From assembly GCA_029203185.1 (NCBI GenBank), contig CP119310.1:3726001-3790000 (forward strand): a DNA stretch of 64,000 bases, given 5' to 3'. The notes beneath the pieces were generated by a model. That model had not been told where the DNA came from. It was given only the letters and a program-made list of their open reading frames with translations, and ran no database searches. Within the stretch, counting starts at the first letter, position 1. Each line of letters opens with the position of its first letter. The stretch is from Candidatus Chryseobacterium colombiense (GTDB taxonomy: Bacteria > Bacteroidota > Bacteroidia > Flavobacteriales > Weeksellaceae). Positions 17,564 through 25,891 of the stretch are shown in pieces. The position numbers and the translations under genes were made by a program.

Positions 17564-18680
17564 AAAATTAAATAATGTTCTTAATTACGTAAAAAATACA
17601 TTTGTCGGTAAAAACGATGTGGTAGATTTATTGGGAATCTGTCTGCTGGCAAGAGAAAATGCATTTTTATACGGTCCTCCCGGAACAGCAAAATCGGCTT
17701 TGGTAAGAACCTTGGCAAAAACGGTAAAAGACGGCAAAAACTTCGAATATCTTTTAACCAGATTTACTGAACCGAATGAAATCTTCGGACCTTTTGATAT
17801 CAGAAAGCTCAAAGAGGGTGAACTTTTTACCAATACAGACGGAATGATGCCGGAAGCTTCATTGATTTTTCTTGATGAGATTTTCAATGCCAATTCTGCT
17901 ATTTTGAATTCCCTTTTAATGGCTTTAAACGAAAAGATTTTTAAAAGAGGTAAAGAAACCAAACATCTTCCTGCACTCATGGTTGTAGGAGCAAGCAATG
18001 TACTTCCCGAAGACGAAGCCCTGAATGCTCTTTTCGACCGTTTTCTGGTAAGAATCAATGTAGACTATGTCAGTCCTGATCTTCTTCAGCAGGTTCTTTT
18101 AGCCGGAAGAAAACTTGAAACTACACAGGATTCAGATATTCCTGAAATTTTGGCTCATGAAATCAAAGAACTTCAGACTTTATGTAAGAATGTAGATTTG
18201 AAGCCGATTTATGAGGTATATCTTAATACAATTATAAGCCTGCGAAATACAGGAATCACCATTTCAGATCGTAGAGCGGTCAAAATGCAAAACCTTATCG
18301 CCGCAAGTGCTTTGATTTGCGGAAGAAATGAAGCAATACTATCGGATTTATGGGTATTGAAACATATTTGGGATACCGAAGAGCAGATCGAAATTCTAGA
18401 AGGGATCATCAATCGGACCATTGAAAAGGATGAAAATCCTCATTCCCATCCACAAGCCTTACAGAATAAAACTCCAAATTCTGAAGAAGTAATGAAGGAT
18501 GTGAAAATACTGATAGATCAGTGGGAAACCGGAGGGTTGAGCTTTGAAGAACAAAATGTGATCAAAGACAAATTGAGATACCTTCAGACCCGTTGCGACT
18601 GGGTTACCCATGCAGAGCAGAAACAGTTCATCCAAAAAGAAATTGAAAGTTTATGGCAGAAGATTCTTCAGAGCGTTTAA
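17547..18680 (+). CDS. MoxR-type AAA+ ATPase
   Basis: 377 residues. Walker A is FLYGPPGTAKSALVRTLAK (around residue 38-56), Walker B is SLIFLDEIFNAN, and sensor regions VVGASNVLPEDEALNALFDR and the arginine finger follow. A helical C-terminal part (residues 280-377) is typical for MoxR. MoxR ATPases act with von Willebrand A proteins as chaperone-like remodelers. Here the vWA partner is two genes downstream. The gene overlaps its neighbours on both sides, so stoichiometric expression is likely. Confidence 0.92.
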   Translation: MTQNIEKLNNVLNYVKNTFVGKNDVVDLLGICLLARENAFLYGPPGTAKSALVRTLAKTVKDGKNFEYLLTRFTEPNEIFGPFDIRKLKEGELFTNTDGMMPEASLIFLDEIFNANSAILNSLLMALNEKIFKRGKETKHLPALMVVGASNVLPEDEALNALFDRFLVRINVDYVSPDLLQQVLLAGRKLETTQDSDIPEILAHEIKELQTLCKNVDLKPIYEVYLNTIISLRNTGITISDRRAVKMQNLIAASALICGRNEAILSDLWVLKHIWDTEEQIEILEGIINRTIEKDENPHSHPQALQNKTPNSEEVMKDVKILIDQWETGGLSFEEQNVIKDKLRYLQTRCDWVTHAEQKQFIQKEIESLWQKILQSV

Positions 18681-19396
18681 AAGAATTTTGGGCAGAAATT
18701 CCCCGTAGAGACGAATATTCCTTAGGTTCAATCCGTGATTGGAAAAATATTCAGATTGCAGGAGATGGTGAGACCATTTGGCTGAAAGGCTTTACGGTTG
18801 AACAGGTAGCTTCATCGGAAATTAGGCAGCTTCCTGATTTTATTCTCTATGAACTGAAGAATGGACTTTTATTCAGGAGAAATGCATTGGTTCCAAGTAA
18901 AAAAGTAAGAACAGCTCTGCTTTGGTCGTCGATCGATAAAACATTAAAACTAACTTTTCCTCCATCCAATCATAATTTTTTTGGAATTGATGAGAAGATT
19001 GAAGTGCATCTTAAAAAAGGAGAACATGAATTTCCTGCTGCAGCACTCCTATGTTCTATTGATGATATTAAAGATAAGATTATAGAGATCCCGAAATTTA
19101 AGCTGGAAAGACTGGAGTGGATCGTTATTGATGATCAGGCCTTGTTGCTGGGGACTCCTTTGCTGGGTTTTCCCGGAAGAACCTTTTGGATGAAAGATGA
19201 TCATCTGTTACCAACCGGATTTGATTTTGAATTTAAAAACCTGAGTTCTCTGTTACGTAAAAAATATAACAAAGATTCCGACAAATGGTTGTTGTGGAAT
19301 GAAAACGGAAGTTATCTGGCTCTGAATAAAGAAGATTTCCGGAAGCTTTCGGTAAGCTCATTCCGTCTGACTCAAAAAGCAAGAGAATGGATTTAG
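18653..19396 (+). CDS. bpX-system component, 247 aa
   Basis: The gene starts inside the end of the MoxR gene (28-nt overlap). The protein begins AEDSSERLKEFWAEIPRRDEY and has a beta-rich body with repeated tryptophan and leucine positions (WLKGFTVEQVA, LLGTPLLGFPGRTFW). It has no signal peptide or membrane segment. I recognise it only as one of the conserved bpX partners by position; its biochemical role is unknown. It probably adapts the ATPase to the vWA-propeller protein. Confidence 0.6.
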   Translation: MAEDSSERLKEFWAEIPRRDEYSLGSIRDWKNIQIAGDGETIWLKGFTVEQVASSEIRQLPDFILYELKNGLLFRRNALVPSKKVRTALLWSSIDKTLKLTFPPSNHNFFGIDEKIEVHLKKGEHEFPAAALLCSIDDIKDKIIEIPKFKLERLEWIVIDDQALLLGTPLLGFPGRTFWMKDDHLLPTGFDFEFKNLSSLLRKKYNKDSDKWLLWNENGSYLALNKEDFRKLSVSSFRLTQKAREWI

Positions 19397-21783
19397 TAAG
19401 TTATTTTCAATCGCACGAAAATTATTTCTGGGAATGGGTTACAGATAAGGATGTTCGTGACCTTTCCGGATATCTTGATAATAATCTTGTTTCTGTTCCC
19501 AATGTAGGTGCGATTGCTTACAGACCGTATATCATAGACGTGTTAAAAGAATTACAGCCGCAAGGTTTTCCGCCTTTCGGAACTTTTCTTCTTACGATGT
19601 ATGCAACACAGGATGGATATCTTAATCTGAATGGTGTTTTTTATTATTTAAGAAAGCTCAGAACTGAAGAGACGAGCAGTTTCAATCTGGACATTACCAA
19701 TGCCTGTCAGTTATTGGAAAATCTTAGTAAAATAGGGAGTTCCATGAAAAAAAGACAAAACAGGATCAATCTTTTTCAGACTATTTTTAAAGATGCCATT
19801 TACTTGGTTTCTACAGAAGAATCGGAATATATTTTGACTGCCTATTACAGAGGTCCGCAAAAAATTGCAGATGCGGCCCACAAACTTGTATTGACCTCCG
19901 ATGTTTTCTATAAAGACATTGAAACGCTGTCCCATATTCATCATAAATTTCCGACAACAGAATCTATCATTAAAGCCATGCGTGGTCTGGTAGAAGAACC
20001 GGAAATTACAGAAGAAGTGGCGGGGAACGAAACAACCACAGAATCTGAAAAAGATTTTATTCAGGAACTTATTGAAGAGCCCAAAACTTTTCAGGTCGGA
20101 AGTTTGATTAAAAGAATCTGGAGCGGGCTGAAAATTCCGATGCGGCATCTTTCTCCTGGGGAACAGCCGATCGGAGGAGTTTCAGATATAACCAACAAAG
20201 GAGACCTTCACAGAATGCTTTTATCGGAATATGCCAATGAAGATGAGGTGTTTATGAACCGTATAGCCAACAATGAAGCCTTGTATATCCAGAGAGAAAT
20301 ACCACCGGAAGAAAATGTTTTCGAAAGAATTATCCTTATAGATACTTCCCTTAAAAACTGGGGAACTCCGAAAGTTTTGTCTTTTGCTTCAGCACTGGCC
20401 GTAATCAAACATCCGAAAGCACATTCCGACTGTAAGGTTTATGCTTTGGGACAGTCCAGTATTGCGATGACTCTGGACCGCGTGGAAGAGGTAATTGAAA
20501 ACCTGAATCTTGTAAGCGGGACATTAGACGTTTCGGAAACGCTGGATTTATTTTTCAAGAAAGAACGCTCAGAAAAAGATCTGGAAGTGTTCTTTATCAC
20601 GAATCATGAAAATTTAGCTAATGAAAATCTTCAGAAAGTCATTCATGAAAACAGAAACCGGTTGAAATTTTTGGTAACGACTTCTTCCGATGGAGAACTG
20701 AATTTTTATAAACACCATTTAGGAGCAAGAAAACATATCCAAAAAATTCTGCTTCCTCTGAAAGAACTTTGGGCGAATCCTCCGTACAGAAAAGCTAAAA
20801 GAACAATCAGCCAGAATACTAAAGGTGGAAAAACAGATGTGCCTCTCAATTATCCTTTACTTTTTCCCATTTCTCAGCAGAAGATTGCGAAGTTTATGTA
20901 TGAAGGGGAATTTTTTATTTTAAGCAGTAAAAAGCAATTGTTGAGAACTTATCTGTCAGATAATTATTATAACAAAGATTACTATAGTGTGTACCGTATT
21001 TTACGGGGCTGTGAAGTTTTGTTTGAAGGAATTTCTGTAAAGGACAAAGGAATGTTTGCCTTGGCTAAAAATAAACAGCAACAATTTATTTTGTGTCAGT
21101 ATCAGCCGGATAAAAACCTGGTTTCAAAACTTAATATCGAAACAAAAGAATATTCCGAACTGAATATATCCGGTTTTGAGGTTCCGGTGAATATGGAACT
21201 GGTATATTTTAACAGACATTTTTATTTGCATCAAAACGATTTACCCACCATTTTTGAGATCAATCTGGAAGGTGAGGTTTCTTTGGAAGTTGTGAAAAAT
21301 GATCCTGAGATTGCTAAAAATATAGAAAAAGTAAAAATTGAGGTTGAGAAACTTCAGTATAACAGTTATAAATTTATCAGTAGTTTTATTCATATCGGCA
21401 TTAATGAAAATCGTAACCTGGTCGTTTCTAAAAATGAACTGAGCATCTGGGGCGCTTCTGTTTATTTATTTAAAAATCAATCTCCATTCTTTTTAGTAGC
21501 CCATCAGGATAAAAATAAATTTACATTTTCGGATGGAAGCGAAATCATTGCAGATTCCCGTGGAATGCTCACTTTCAGAAGTATTAATGCTAATATACCA
21601 GAATTTTATATGCCAACTACTATCAATACTGTCATGGCACTGGCTACAGAAACGGAATTTGGAGGAGCAGAATATTTTTTACCGGATCACACGTTATTGA
21701 AAGTAAGAACAATTAAAGAAATGTGTGAAGATTATTTACAACCTTTTATAGATCAAGTACTGGAATATGGAGTTAAAGATTAG
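19387..21783 (+). CDS. vWA / beta-propeller-like protein of the MoxR ternary system
   Basis: 798 residues. A helical N-terminal part is followed by a vWA-like core around residues 310-440 (FERIILIDTSLKNWG, with a degenerate MIDAS: Asp-Thr-Ser present, later Thr/Asp less clear; FFITNHENLANENL). The C-terminal 350 residues are beta-rich with repeated short strands (LYFNRHFYLHQND, FFILSSKKQLL), consistent with a propeller. In the described ternary systems this is the effector or sensor partner of MoxR. It overlaps neighbours by 10 and 17 nt. Confidence 0.7.
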   Translation: MDLVSYFQSHENYFWEWVTDKDVRDLSGYLDNNLVSVPNVGAIAYRPYIIDVLKELQPQGFPPFGTFLLTMYATQDGYLNLNGVFYYLRKLRTEETSSFNLDITNACQLLENLSKIGSSMKKRQNRINLFQTIFKDAIYLVSTEESEYILTAYYRGPQKIADAAHKLVLTSDVFYKDIETLSHIHHKFPTTESIIKAMRGLVEEPEITEEVAGNETTTESEKDFIQELIEEPKTFQVGSLIKRIWSGLKIPMRHLSPGEQPIGGVSDITNKGDLHRMLLSEYANEDEVFMNRIANNEALYIQREIPPEENVFERIILIDTSLKNWGTPKVLSFASALAVIKHPKAHSDCKVYALGQSSIAMTLDRVEEVIENLNLVSGTLDVSETLDLFFKKERSEKDLEVFFITNHENLANENLQKVIHENRNRLKFLVTTSSDGELNFYKHHLGARKHIQKILLPLKELWANPPYRKAKRTISQNTKGGKTDVPLNYPLLFPISQQKIAKFMYEGEFFILSSKKQLLRTYLSDNYYNKDYYSVYRILRGCEVLFEGISVKDKGMFALAKNKQQQFILCQYQPDKNLVSKLNIETKEYSELNISGFEVPVNMELVYFNRHFYLHQNDLPTIFEINLEGEVSLEVVKNDPEIAKNIEKVKIEVEKLQYNSYKFISSFIHIGINENRNLVVSKNELSIWGASVYLFKNQSPFFLVAHQDKNKFTFSDGSEIIADSRGMLTFRSINANIPEFYMPTTINTVMALATETEFGGAEYFLPDHTLLKVRTIKEMCEDYLQPFIDQVLEYGVKD

Positions 21784-23452
21784 ACCGTTTCCGAAAAACA
21801 ACTATCCAAAACGGGGAATTCTTATAAAAAGTGCCTCACCTTTGGATTGGTTCTTCGAAATAGAATCGTTGGGAATAGATCTTAATGCGTTACAGTCATT
21901 CGCCATTCCGTCCTTTGAGCCTAACATTCTGTATGGGTGCTTCATTATTTTTGGAGGAAATGCTCCTGGAGATATTGGGAAAAATGCATACTTTCAATGT
22001 TTTGATAATACATTATTTATTCCCGAGAATACGGATTTTTATCCTAAAATAACTTCTGATGACTGGAAAAATATAGAGGCTAAATATATCATCATGCATC
22101 CTGATTTTGGATTGGTCAAATTAAATGAAACAATAGACTGGTCTTCATTATTACAGGAATCTGTTACAACAGAAGTCAGGGTAAAAAGGCCATCAAACGG
22201 AGTATTCGTTCCGCAAAAGATCCGAAGTTATAAAGTGGATATGAATGATGATGAGCTGTTGAATGAGCTTCTGAATCCCACAACAGATGAAGAATGGATG
22301 AAAAATCTGCCATTTGATTTGGAAAAATTAAAAGCGGGAGATGAAAATGAGATTTTGAAATACATCGAATATTTGAAAAAATATCCTGAACGTGCTGTTT
22401 ATTTGGGTATTCCGTTGGATATTCATTCTGCTTTACGAGGTGGTTTCGGAAATTTTAATTGGGGGGGATTTGACAGTTTTGGGGGAGGTAGTGAGGCTTC
22501 TTCGAAAGAAAATGGGACGACAGGTAAAATAACGGGTCCTCAAAAGATGTTGATCATCATTTTAGCACTTATCGTAATGATTATTTTCGCAATAGATTTT
22601 GGACGAAATCAGGCGAGGCAGGGGCAGGAAATATCTTCGGATTCATACAGTGAAAATACCGTTGAAGCAAACCCTTATACAGAAAATGAAGAAGGATTGG
22701 TTTTCGAATCCGGATTTACAGAGATTGACAGAAAAGTAGATTCAATATTTGGAAATGAGAGAAGTTGGTTAATCATTGACTATAAACGTAATATCAACAA
22801 CAAAGAAGGGAAAGCAGAAATGCTGTGGAAAATTGAAAAATACAGAGCTAAAGAAAAGAAATTAAGAGACTCATTAAAAAAAATATACCAAAAAAAGATA
22901 GATCAGGTTGTAGAGCTTAAAACAAAGAATTATCATAAGAAAGTTCTGGATTCTATTATGAAAGATTCTTCAAGTAAGATGTCGAAAGGATCCAAGGAGC
23001 TTTATGCAGATGATGTGCTGGAAATTAGAAAAAGGTTGCTCAGCGATTCTCTGGCCAGAATTTACGGAACTTCACAGGAAACGGACCCTCAAATTGTACT
23101 GAATGAAAATGCAGGGAAAAGAACAGTTGAAGTAAAAAATCAGATTCCTGAAAAAAGAGAAATTACACTTTCTGAGATCATATGGTTTTTACTTTTCATT
23201 ATAGGAGCTGTGTTTGCTTATTCTTATTTTATTAAGAAGAAACCTTTATATATGGGAGGAGATTATGTTTCGGACGGAATTAAAATAATTCTCATCGTTA
23301 TTCTGGGAGCTGCATTACTATATATTTTCTATCCGCTTATCAACTCTTTCGGATACAATTGGCTGGTTTGGCTGCTGATCATTGGAGTGGTTATTCTCCT
23401 TTATCGCCTATTTAGTGAGGATGAAAACATTTTAAAATCAGGGAAAAAATGA
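21767..23452 (+). CDS. Membrane-anchored bpX-system protein
   Basis: 561 residues. The N-terminal ~160 residues form a soluble beta-rich domain (IRPFPKNNYPKRGILIKSA). A glycine-rich stretch GGFGNFNWGGFDSFGGG near residue 230 precedes a first membrane helix (MLIIILALIVMIIFAIDF). A long charged, partly coiled-coil region follows, then three more helices near the C-terminus (IIWFLLFIIGAVFAYSYF and two others). It would tether the complex to the inner membrane. Overlaps neighbours by 17 and 4 nt. Confidence 0.65.
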   Translation: MELKIRPFPKNNYPKRGILIKSASPLDWFFEIESLGIDLNALQSFAIPSFEPNILYGCFIIFGGNAPGDIGKNAYFQCFDNTLFIPENTDFYPKITSDDWKNIEAKYIIMHPDFGLVKLNETIDWSSLLQESVTTEVRVKRPSNGVFVPQKIRSYKVDMNDDELLNELLNPTTDEEWMKNLPFDLEKLKAGDENEILKYIEYLKKYPERAVYLGIPLDIHSALRGGFGNFNWGGFDSFGGGSEASSKENGTTGKITGPQKMLIIILALIVMIIFAIDFGRNQARQGQEISSDSYSENTVEANPYTENEEGLVFESGFTEIDRKVDSIFGNERSWLIIDYKRNINNKEGKAEMLWKIEKYRAKEKKLRDSLKKIYQKKIDQVVELKTKNYHKKVLDSIMKDSSSKMSKGSKELYADDVLEIRKRLLSDSLARIYGTSQETDPQIVLNENAGKRTVEVKNQIPEKREITLSEIIWFLLFIIGAVFAYSYFIKKKPLYMGGDYVSDGIKIILIVILGAALLYIFYPLINSFGYNWLVWLLIIGVVILLYRLFSEDENILKSGKK

Positions 23453-24471
23453 AAAAGCAAAAGTTTATAGAAAAGTTTTTGACGGCATTCTTTATTCTTG
23501 TGATTTTTAAGGTGATTGCTATTATTGCCCAATCATCTCGAATGAATATGGGGCATATTTTGGGAAGTGTATTTAAGTTTATATTTTTTGCCGCTATTGC
23601 CATTGTGCTTATTGTCATTCTGCAAAATCAGGAAAAAGATCCGCAGCCACCGGTAAGAAAATCCTATGGAGGAACTAGTGGTTCATATATAGACACTTCA
23701 TTGTTTGACAAGCTGAGAAGCATGTATGAAGATATTGCCAGAAAACATATCGAGGATAATGAATATAAAAAAGCAGCTATCGTCTATATGAATCTTTTAA
23801 AAGATAATTATCGTGCCGCTTCAACCCTGGAACAGGGTGAGTTTTATAATGAGGCAGCTGTTGTTTTTCTTAAAAAAGTACAAAGTAAAGGAGATGCTGC
23901 CAATTGCTATGTGAAGGCAAAACAATACGATAAAGCCATTACACTATATAAAGAACTTCAGCAAAAAGAGAAAGTCGGGGATTTATATAAAGAGATCAAT
24001 GATCTTGAAAATGCATTTGTATTTTATCAGATGGTTGTTGATGATTATATGCAGAGTCATCAGATGGTAAAAGCATCTTTGATATACCGAAACAAAATGG
24101 AATCTCCGGAGAAGGCCCAAAAGGTTTTGCTTCAAGGCTGGAGGGAAAATAAAGAGGCTCTTAATAGCCTTAATACCTATTTTTCAAATATTTCTGAAAT
24201 CAATACACTGGAAAAAGAAATTCAGTATTTGTATAAAGAAACCCCGTCAGATAAAAAACTGATTTATCTGGAAGCCATGAAAATCGAATTCAAAAAAGAT
24301 CAGCGATTGCAGAAGCCTACAAGGGATATTGCATATAATATTATTGCTGAAAACATCAACAGCCGTTCCGAAATTGTGAATGATCTGAAATATTTCAATC
24401 CAAAAGATGAGGTGATTTTGAAGGATATTTCGAGGTATAAGACAGGAAGAAATAAGATGTTTAGAAATTGA
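23449..24471 (+). CDS. Membrane-anchored TPR-like protein of the bpX cluster
   Basis: 340 residues with two N-terminal membrane helices (FLTAFFILVIFKVIAIIA and a second at residues 37-57), then a helical repeat domain resembling tetratricopeptides: YKKAAIVYMNLLKDNYRAAS, YNEAAVVFLKKVQSKG and YDKAITLYKELQQKEKVG. It would offer a protein-binding scaffold on the cytoplasmic face. It overlaps the previous gene by 4 nt and ends the operon. A chromosomal repeat begins 35 nt after the stop. Confidence 0.65.
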   Translation: MKKQKFIEKFLTAFFILVIFKVIAIIAQSSRMNMGHILGSVFKFIFFAAIAIVLIVILQNQEKDPQPPVRKSYGGTSGSYIDTSLFDKLRSMYEDIARKHIEDNEYKKAAIVYMNLLKDNYRAASTLEQGEFYNEAAVVFLKKVQSKGDAANCYVKAKQYDKAITLYKELQQKEKVGDLYKEINDLENAFVFYQMVVDDYMQSHQMVKASLIYRNKMESPEKAQKVLLQGWRENKEALNSLNTYFSNISEINTLEKEIQYLYKETPSDKKLIYLEAMKIEFKKDQRLQKPTRDIAYNIIAENINSRSEIVNDLKYFNPKDEVILKDISRYKTGRNKMFRN

Positions 24472-24506
24472 GTTGGTAAAGATACGATAAGACTTAATCC
24501 ATAGAT

Positions 24507-24600
24507 GGATGCTTCAGCTTCGTTCAGCATGACACCACTACAAAATGAATTCATTTAATGAGAAAAAATGTCATGCTGAGCGAAGTCGAAGCATCTTTTT
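24507..24600. repeat. Palindromic intergenic repeat (GATGCTTC...CAGCATGACA family)
   Basis: Two arms, GATGCTTCAGCTTCGTTCAG and CTGAGCGAAGTCGAAGCATC, are inverted around a ~45-nt middle. Repeats of this type are widespread between genes of Bacteroidota. It marks the left edge of the RNA island. Confidence 0.7.
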
Positions 24601-24682
24601 AAATGATACCAAATTAATAGCACTTATTGCATTGATCGAATAATCAATCAGTAGAGCTGTTTTTATTCAATAAAAAAAGATT

Positions 24683-24690
24683 TATCTTTG
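24683..24690 (+). promoter_or_regulatory. -7 element TATCTTTG of leader unit 1
   Basis: Perfect TAnnTTTG. The start of transcription would lie near 24697, leaving only ~7 nt before the ATG at 24704, so leader ORF 1 would be nearly leaderless. Confidence 0.75.
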
Positions 24691-24703
24691 CCCCAGTAAA
24701 ATT

Positions 24704-24832
24704 ATGACAATACAAAGAGCACATATCAGTTTAAATCTATGCGATCGCCCTGTAATAAAGGGATCGTTTGGATATGAATGGATGATATCAGATGAGGCGA
24801 AATGTGCTTGCTTTGGAAATTATTTACAATAA
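24704..24832 (+). CDS. Leader peptide 1, 42 aa, all 20 amino acids in first 26 codons
   Basis: A short ORF directly after a strong promoter. The first 26 codons contain every one of the 20 amino acids; only Ile8, Leu12, Arg15, Ile18, Ser21 and Gly23 are repeats, and four of those (Ile, Leu, Arg, Ser) use codons read by different isoacceptors (AUC/AUA, CUA/UUA, CGC/AGA, UCG/AGU). Codons 30-32 contain GAGGCG (24794-24799), complementary to CGCCTC (24866-24871) in the terminator that follows. A hairpin CGAT-CCCT/AGGG-ATCG (24742-24766) sits inside the ORF. This fits a ribosome-stalling attenuator sensing loss of any aminoacyl-tRNA. Translation is not proven. Confidence 0.7.
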   Translation: MTIQRAHISLNLCDRPVIKGSFGYEWMISDEAKCACFGNYLQ

Positions 24833-24863
24833 ACCCGTAAGAATTTTATCAAAATATAGTAAA

Positions 24864-24898
24864 AACGCCTCGATAATCGAGGCGTTCTTTGTGTTTTT
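24864..24898 (+). terminator. Attenuator terminator 1
   Basis: AACGCCTCGA (24864-24873) pairs with TCGAGGCGTT (24877-24886), loop TAA, then CTTTGTGTTTTT. It lies 31 nt after the stop of leader peptide 1. Its 5' arm can instead pair with TGAGGCG at 24793-24799 inside that ORF. Confidence 0.85.
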
Positions 24899-25117
24899 AG
24901 AGCAGAAATTATTTAGAATGAAAAAAAATAACCATAAAAGTGAAAATTATTTAAACAAAAATGAACAATTAATAAGAAAATAAAGCGTGATCAATAACCC
25001 GATGAGAGACAGTCATTTAGGTATTTAAGACATCTGCAAAGTATTGCGGACAGAAATTCTCTATTTTAAAATTTAAATTTAATTAGCTGATTTTCAAATA
25101 TTTAAATGAAAAATAAA

Positions 25118-25149
25118 TTTGCGAGTTAAAAAAAATCATATTTACTTTG
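25118..25149 (+). promoter_or_regulatory. Promoter of leader unit 2 / tRNA-like array
   Basis: TTTG (25118-25121) and TTACTTTG (25142-25149), 20 nt apart, match the Bacteroidota -33/-7 layout. Transcription would start near 25156, giving a ~60-nt leader before the ATG at 25217. Confidence 0.7.
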
Positions 25150-25216
25150 CAACCGAAAATTGAAAGCAACAAGTTTTCAGACCTTTCAAAAAAACTTTTT
25201 TAAAACAATAAATAAA

Positions 25217-25345
25217 ATGAAACAATTACATAACATATCTAATTTACCTTCAAGACAACGCGGTGGAGAACCGATGGGGCAGGGATACGTTTGTATTATT
25301 CTTCTTGATAGTGAATTTGTGGGAAAAAGGTGCTTATATACATAG
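25217..25345 (+). CDS. Leader peptide 2, 42 aa
   Basis: A second 42-codon ORF, the same length as leader peptide 1. It contains 18 of the 20 amino acids (Ala and Trp are absent). Near its end, AGGTGCTT (25328-25335, codons 38-40) is complementary over 8 bp (one G-U) to AAGCGCCT (25379-25386), the 5' arm of the next terminator. When a ribosome stalls earlier, that segment is free to open the terminator; a ribosome reaching the stop codon covers it. The tRNA-like array starts right after the terminator. Upstream in-frame codons to 25160 lack a start context. Confidence 0.65.
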   Translation: MKQLHNISNLPSRQRGGEPMGQGYVCIILLDSEFVGKRCLYT

Positions 25346-25377
25346 GTCAGCTAATATAGCGACACGTCTAAAAATAT

Positions 25378-25408
25378 AAAGCGCCTCCCAAAAAGAGGCG
25401 CTTTTTTT
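25378..25408 (+). terminator. Attenuator terminator 2, abutting the tRNA-like array
   Basis: AAAGCGCCTC (25378-25387) pairs with GAGGCGCTTT (25395-25404), loop of 7, followed by a U-tract. The first tRNA-like gene begins at 25411, so read-through of this hairpin decides expression of the array from the upstream promoter. Confidence 0.88.
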
Positions 25409-25410
25409 AT

Positions 25411-25483
25411 GGTTTCTCTAGCTTATTTGGTAAAGCGTCGGTCTGTGGAACCGAAGAACAGGGTTCGATCCCCGGAGATACCC
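25411..25483 (+). tRNA. tRNA-His(GTG)-like
   Basis: The anticodon arm TCGGT-CTGTGGA-ACCGA reads GTG. Acceptor GGTTTCT/AGATACC has one T-T mismatch and there is one extra base before the D stem; the T stem has an A-G mismatch. The G-1 typical of tRNA-His is a T here. No CCA is encoded. Probably folds as a cloverleaf but is atypical. Confidence 0.75.
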
Positions 25484-25487
25484 AAAA

Positions 25488-25562
25488 TGTGAATGGTCAA
25501 TAGTGAATTTTGTTTCACAAGTAAATTGACAAGCAAAGCGAATTGACAATTGACCATTCACA
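25488..25562. repeat. Spacer inverted repeat 1
   Basis: Perfect 14-bp arms TGTGAATGGTCAAT (25488-25501) and ATTGACCATTCACA (25549-25562). The interior shares AGCAAAGCGAATTGACAATT with spacer repeat 2 at 26277-26348. Hairpins of this kind separate several tRNA-like genes and may help release them from a precursor. Confidence 0.75.
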
Positions 25563-25572
25563 ACAAAAATAC

Positions 25573-25646
25573 AATCTCATAGCTCAATTGGTTGGAGCAT
25601 CGACCTGATACGTTGAAGGTTGAAGGTTCGAGTCCTTCTGGGATTA
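25573..25646 (+). tRNA. tRNA-Ile(GAT)-like
   Basis: Full cloverleaf: acceptor AATCTCA/TGGGATT (one G-U), D arm GCTC/GAGC, anticodon arm TCGAC-CTGATAC-GTTGA reading GAT, and T arm GAAGG-TTCGAGT-CCTTC. Discriminator A, no CCA. An A1-U72 start is unusual for bacterial elongator tRNA-Ile. Confidence 0.85.
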
Positions 25647-25654
25647 CAAAATAA

Positions 25655-25728
25655 AATCTCATGGCTCAATTGGATAGAGGGTCGGTTTACGACACCGAAG
25701 GTTGAGGGTTCGAATCCTTCTGAGATTA
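25655..25728 (+). tRNA. tRNA-Arg(ACG)-like
   Basis: The perfect AATCTCA/TGAGATT acceptor is shared with the Ile and Lys neighbours. The anticodon arm TCGGT-TTACGAC-ACCGA reads ACG. D stem has a G10-G25 mismatch. T arm GAGGG-TTCGAAT-CCTTC. No CCA. Confidence 0.83.
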
Positions 25729-25736
25729 CAAAAAAC

Positions 25737-25810
25737 AATCTCATAGCTCAAATGGTTAGAGCACCGGTCTTTTAAACCGGGGGTTGAAAGTTCGAATCTT
25801 TCTGGGATTA
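25737..25810 (+). tRNA. tRNA-Lys(TTT)-like
   Basis: Acceptor AATCTCA/TGGGATT, D arm GCTC/GAGC, anticodon arm CCGGT-CTTTTAA-ACCGG reading TTT, T arm GAAAG-TTCGAAT-CTTTC. Third gene in a row with the same acceptor arm, which points to local duplication with anticodon change. Confidence 0.85.
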
Positions 25811-25814
25811 CCAA

Positions 25815-25888
25815 GGTTTCGTAGCTTAATTGGATAGAGCATGGATTTTCTAAATCCAGGGTTACAGGTTCGAGTCCTGTCGGAATAA
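25815..25888 (+). tRNA. tRNA-Arg(TCT)-like
   Basis: Anticodon arm TGGAT-TTTCTAA-ATCCA reads TCT. The acceptor GGTTTCG/CGGAATA has a G1-A72 mismatch and two G-U pairs. T arm ACAGG-TTCGAGT-CCTGT is perfect. Discriminator A, no CCA. Confidence 0.8.
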
Positions 25889-25891
25889 CAA

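Noticed and set aside
24507..24600. Regulatory palindrome of the leader units
   Set aside because: Its sequence is of a common dispersed Bacteroidota repeat type and lies before the promoter without a fixed relation to it.
24792..24983. A 63-residue reading frame overlapping leader 1 and its terminator
   Set aside because: It runs through the terminator hairpin, lacks a start context and is in a different frame from the leader ORF, which explains the sequence better.
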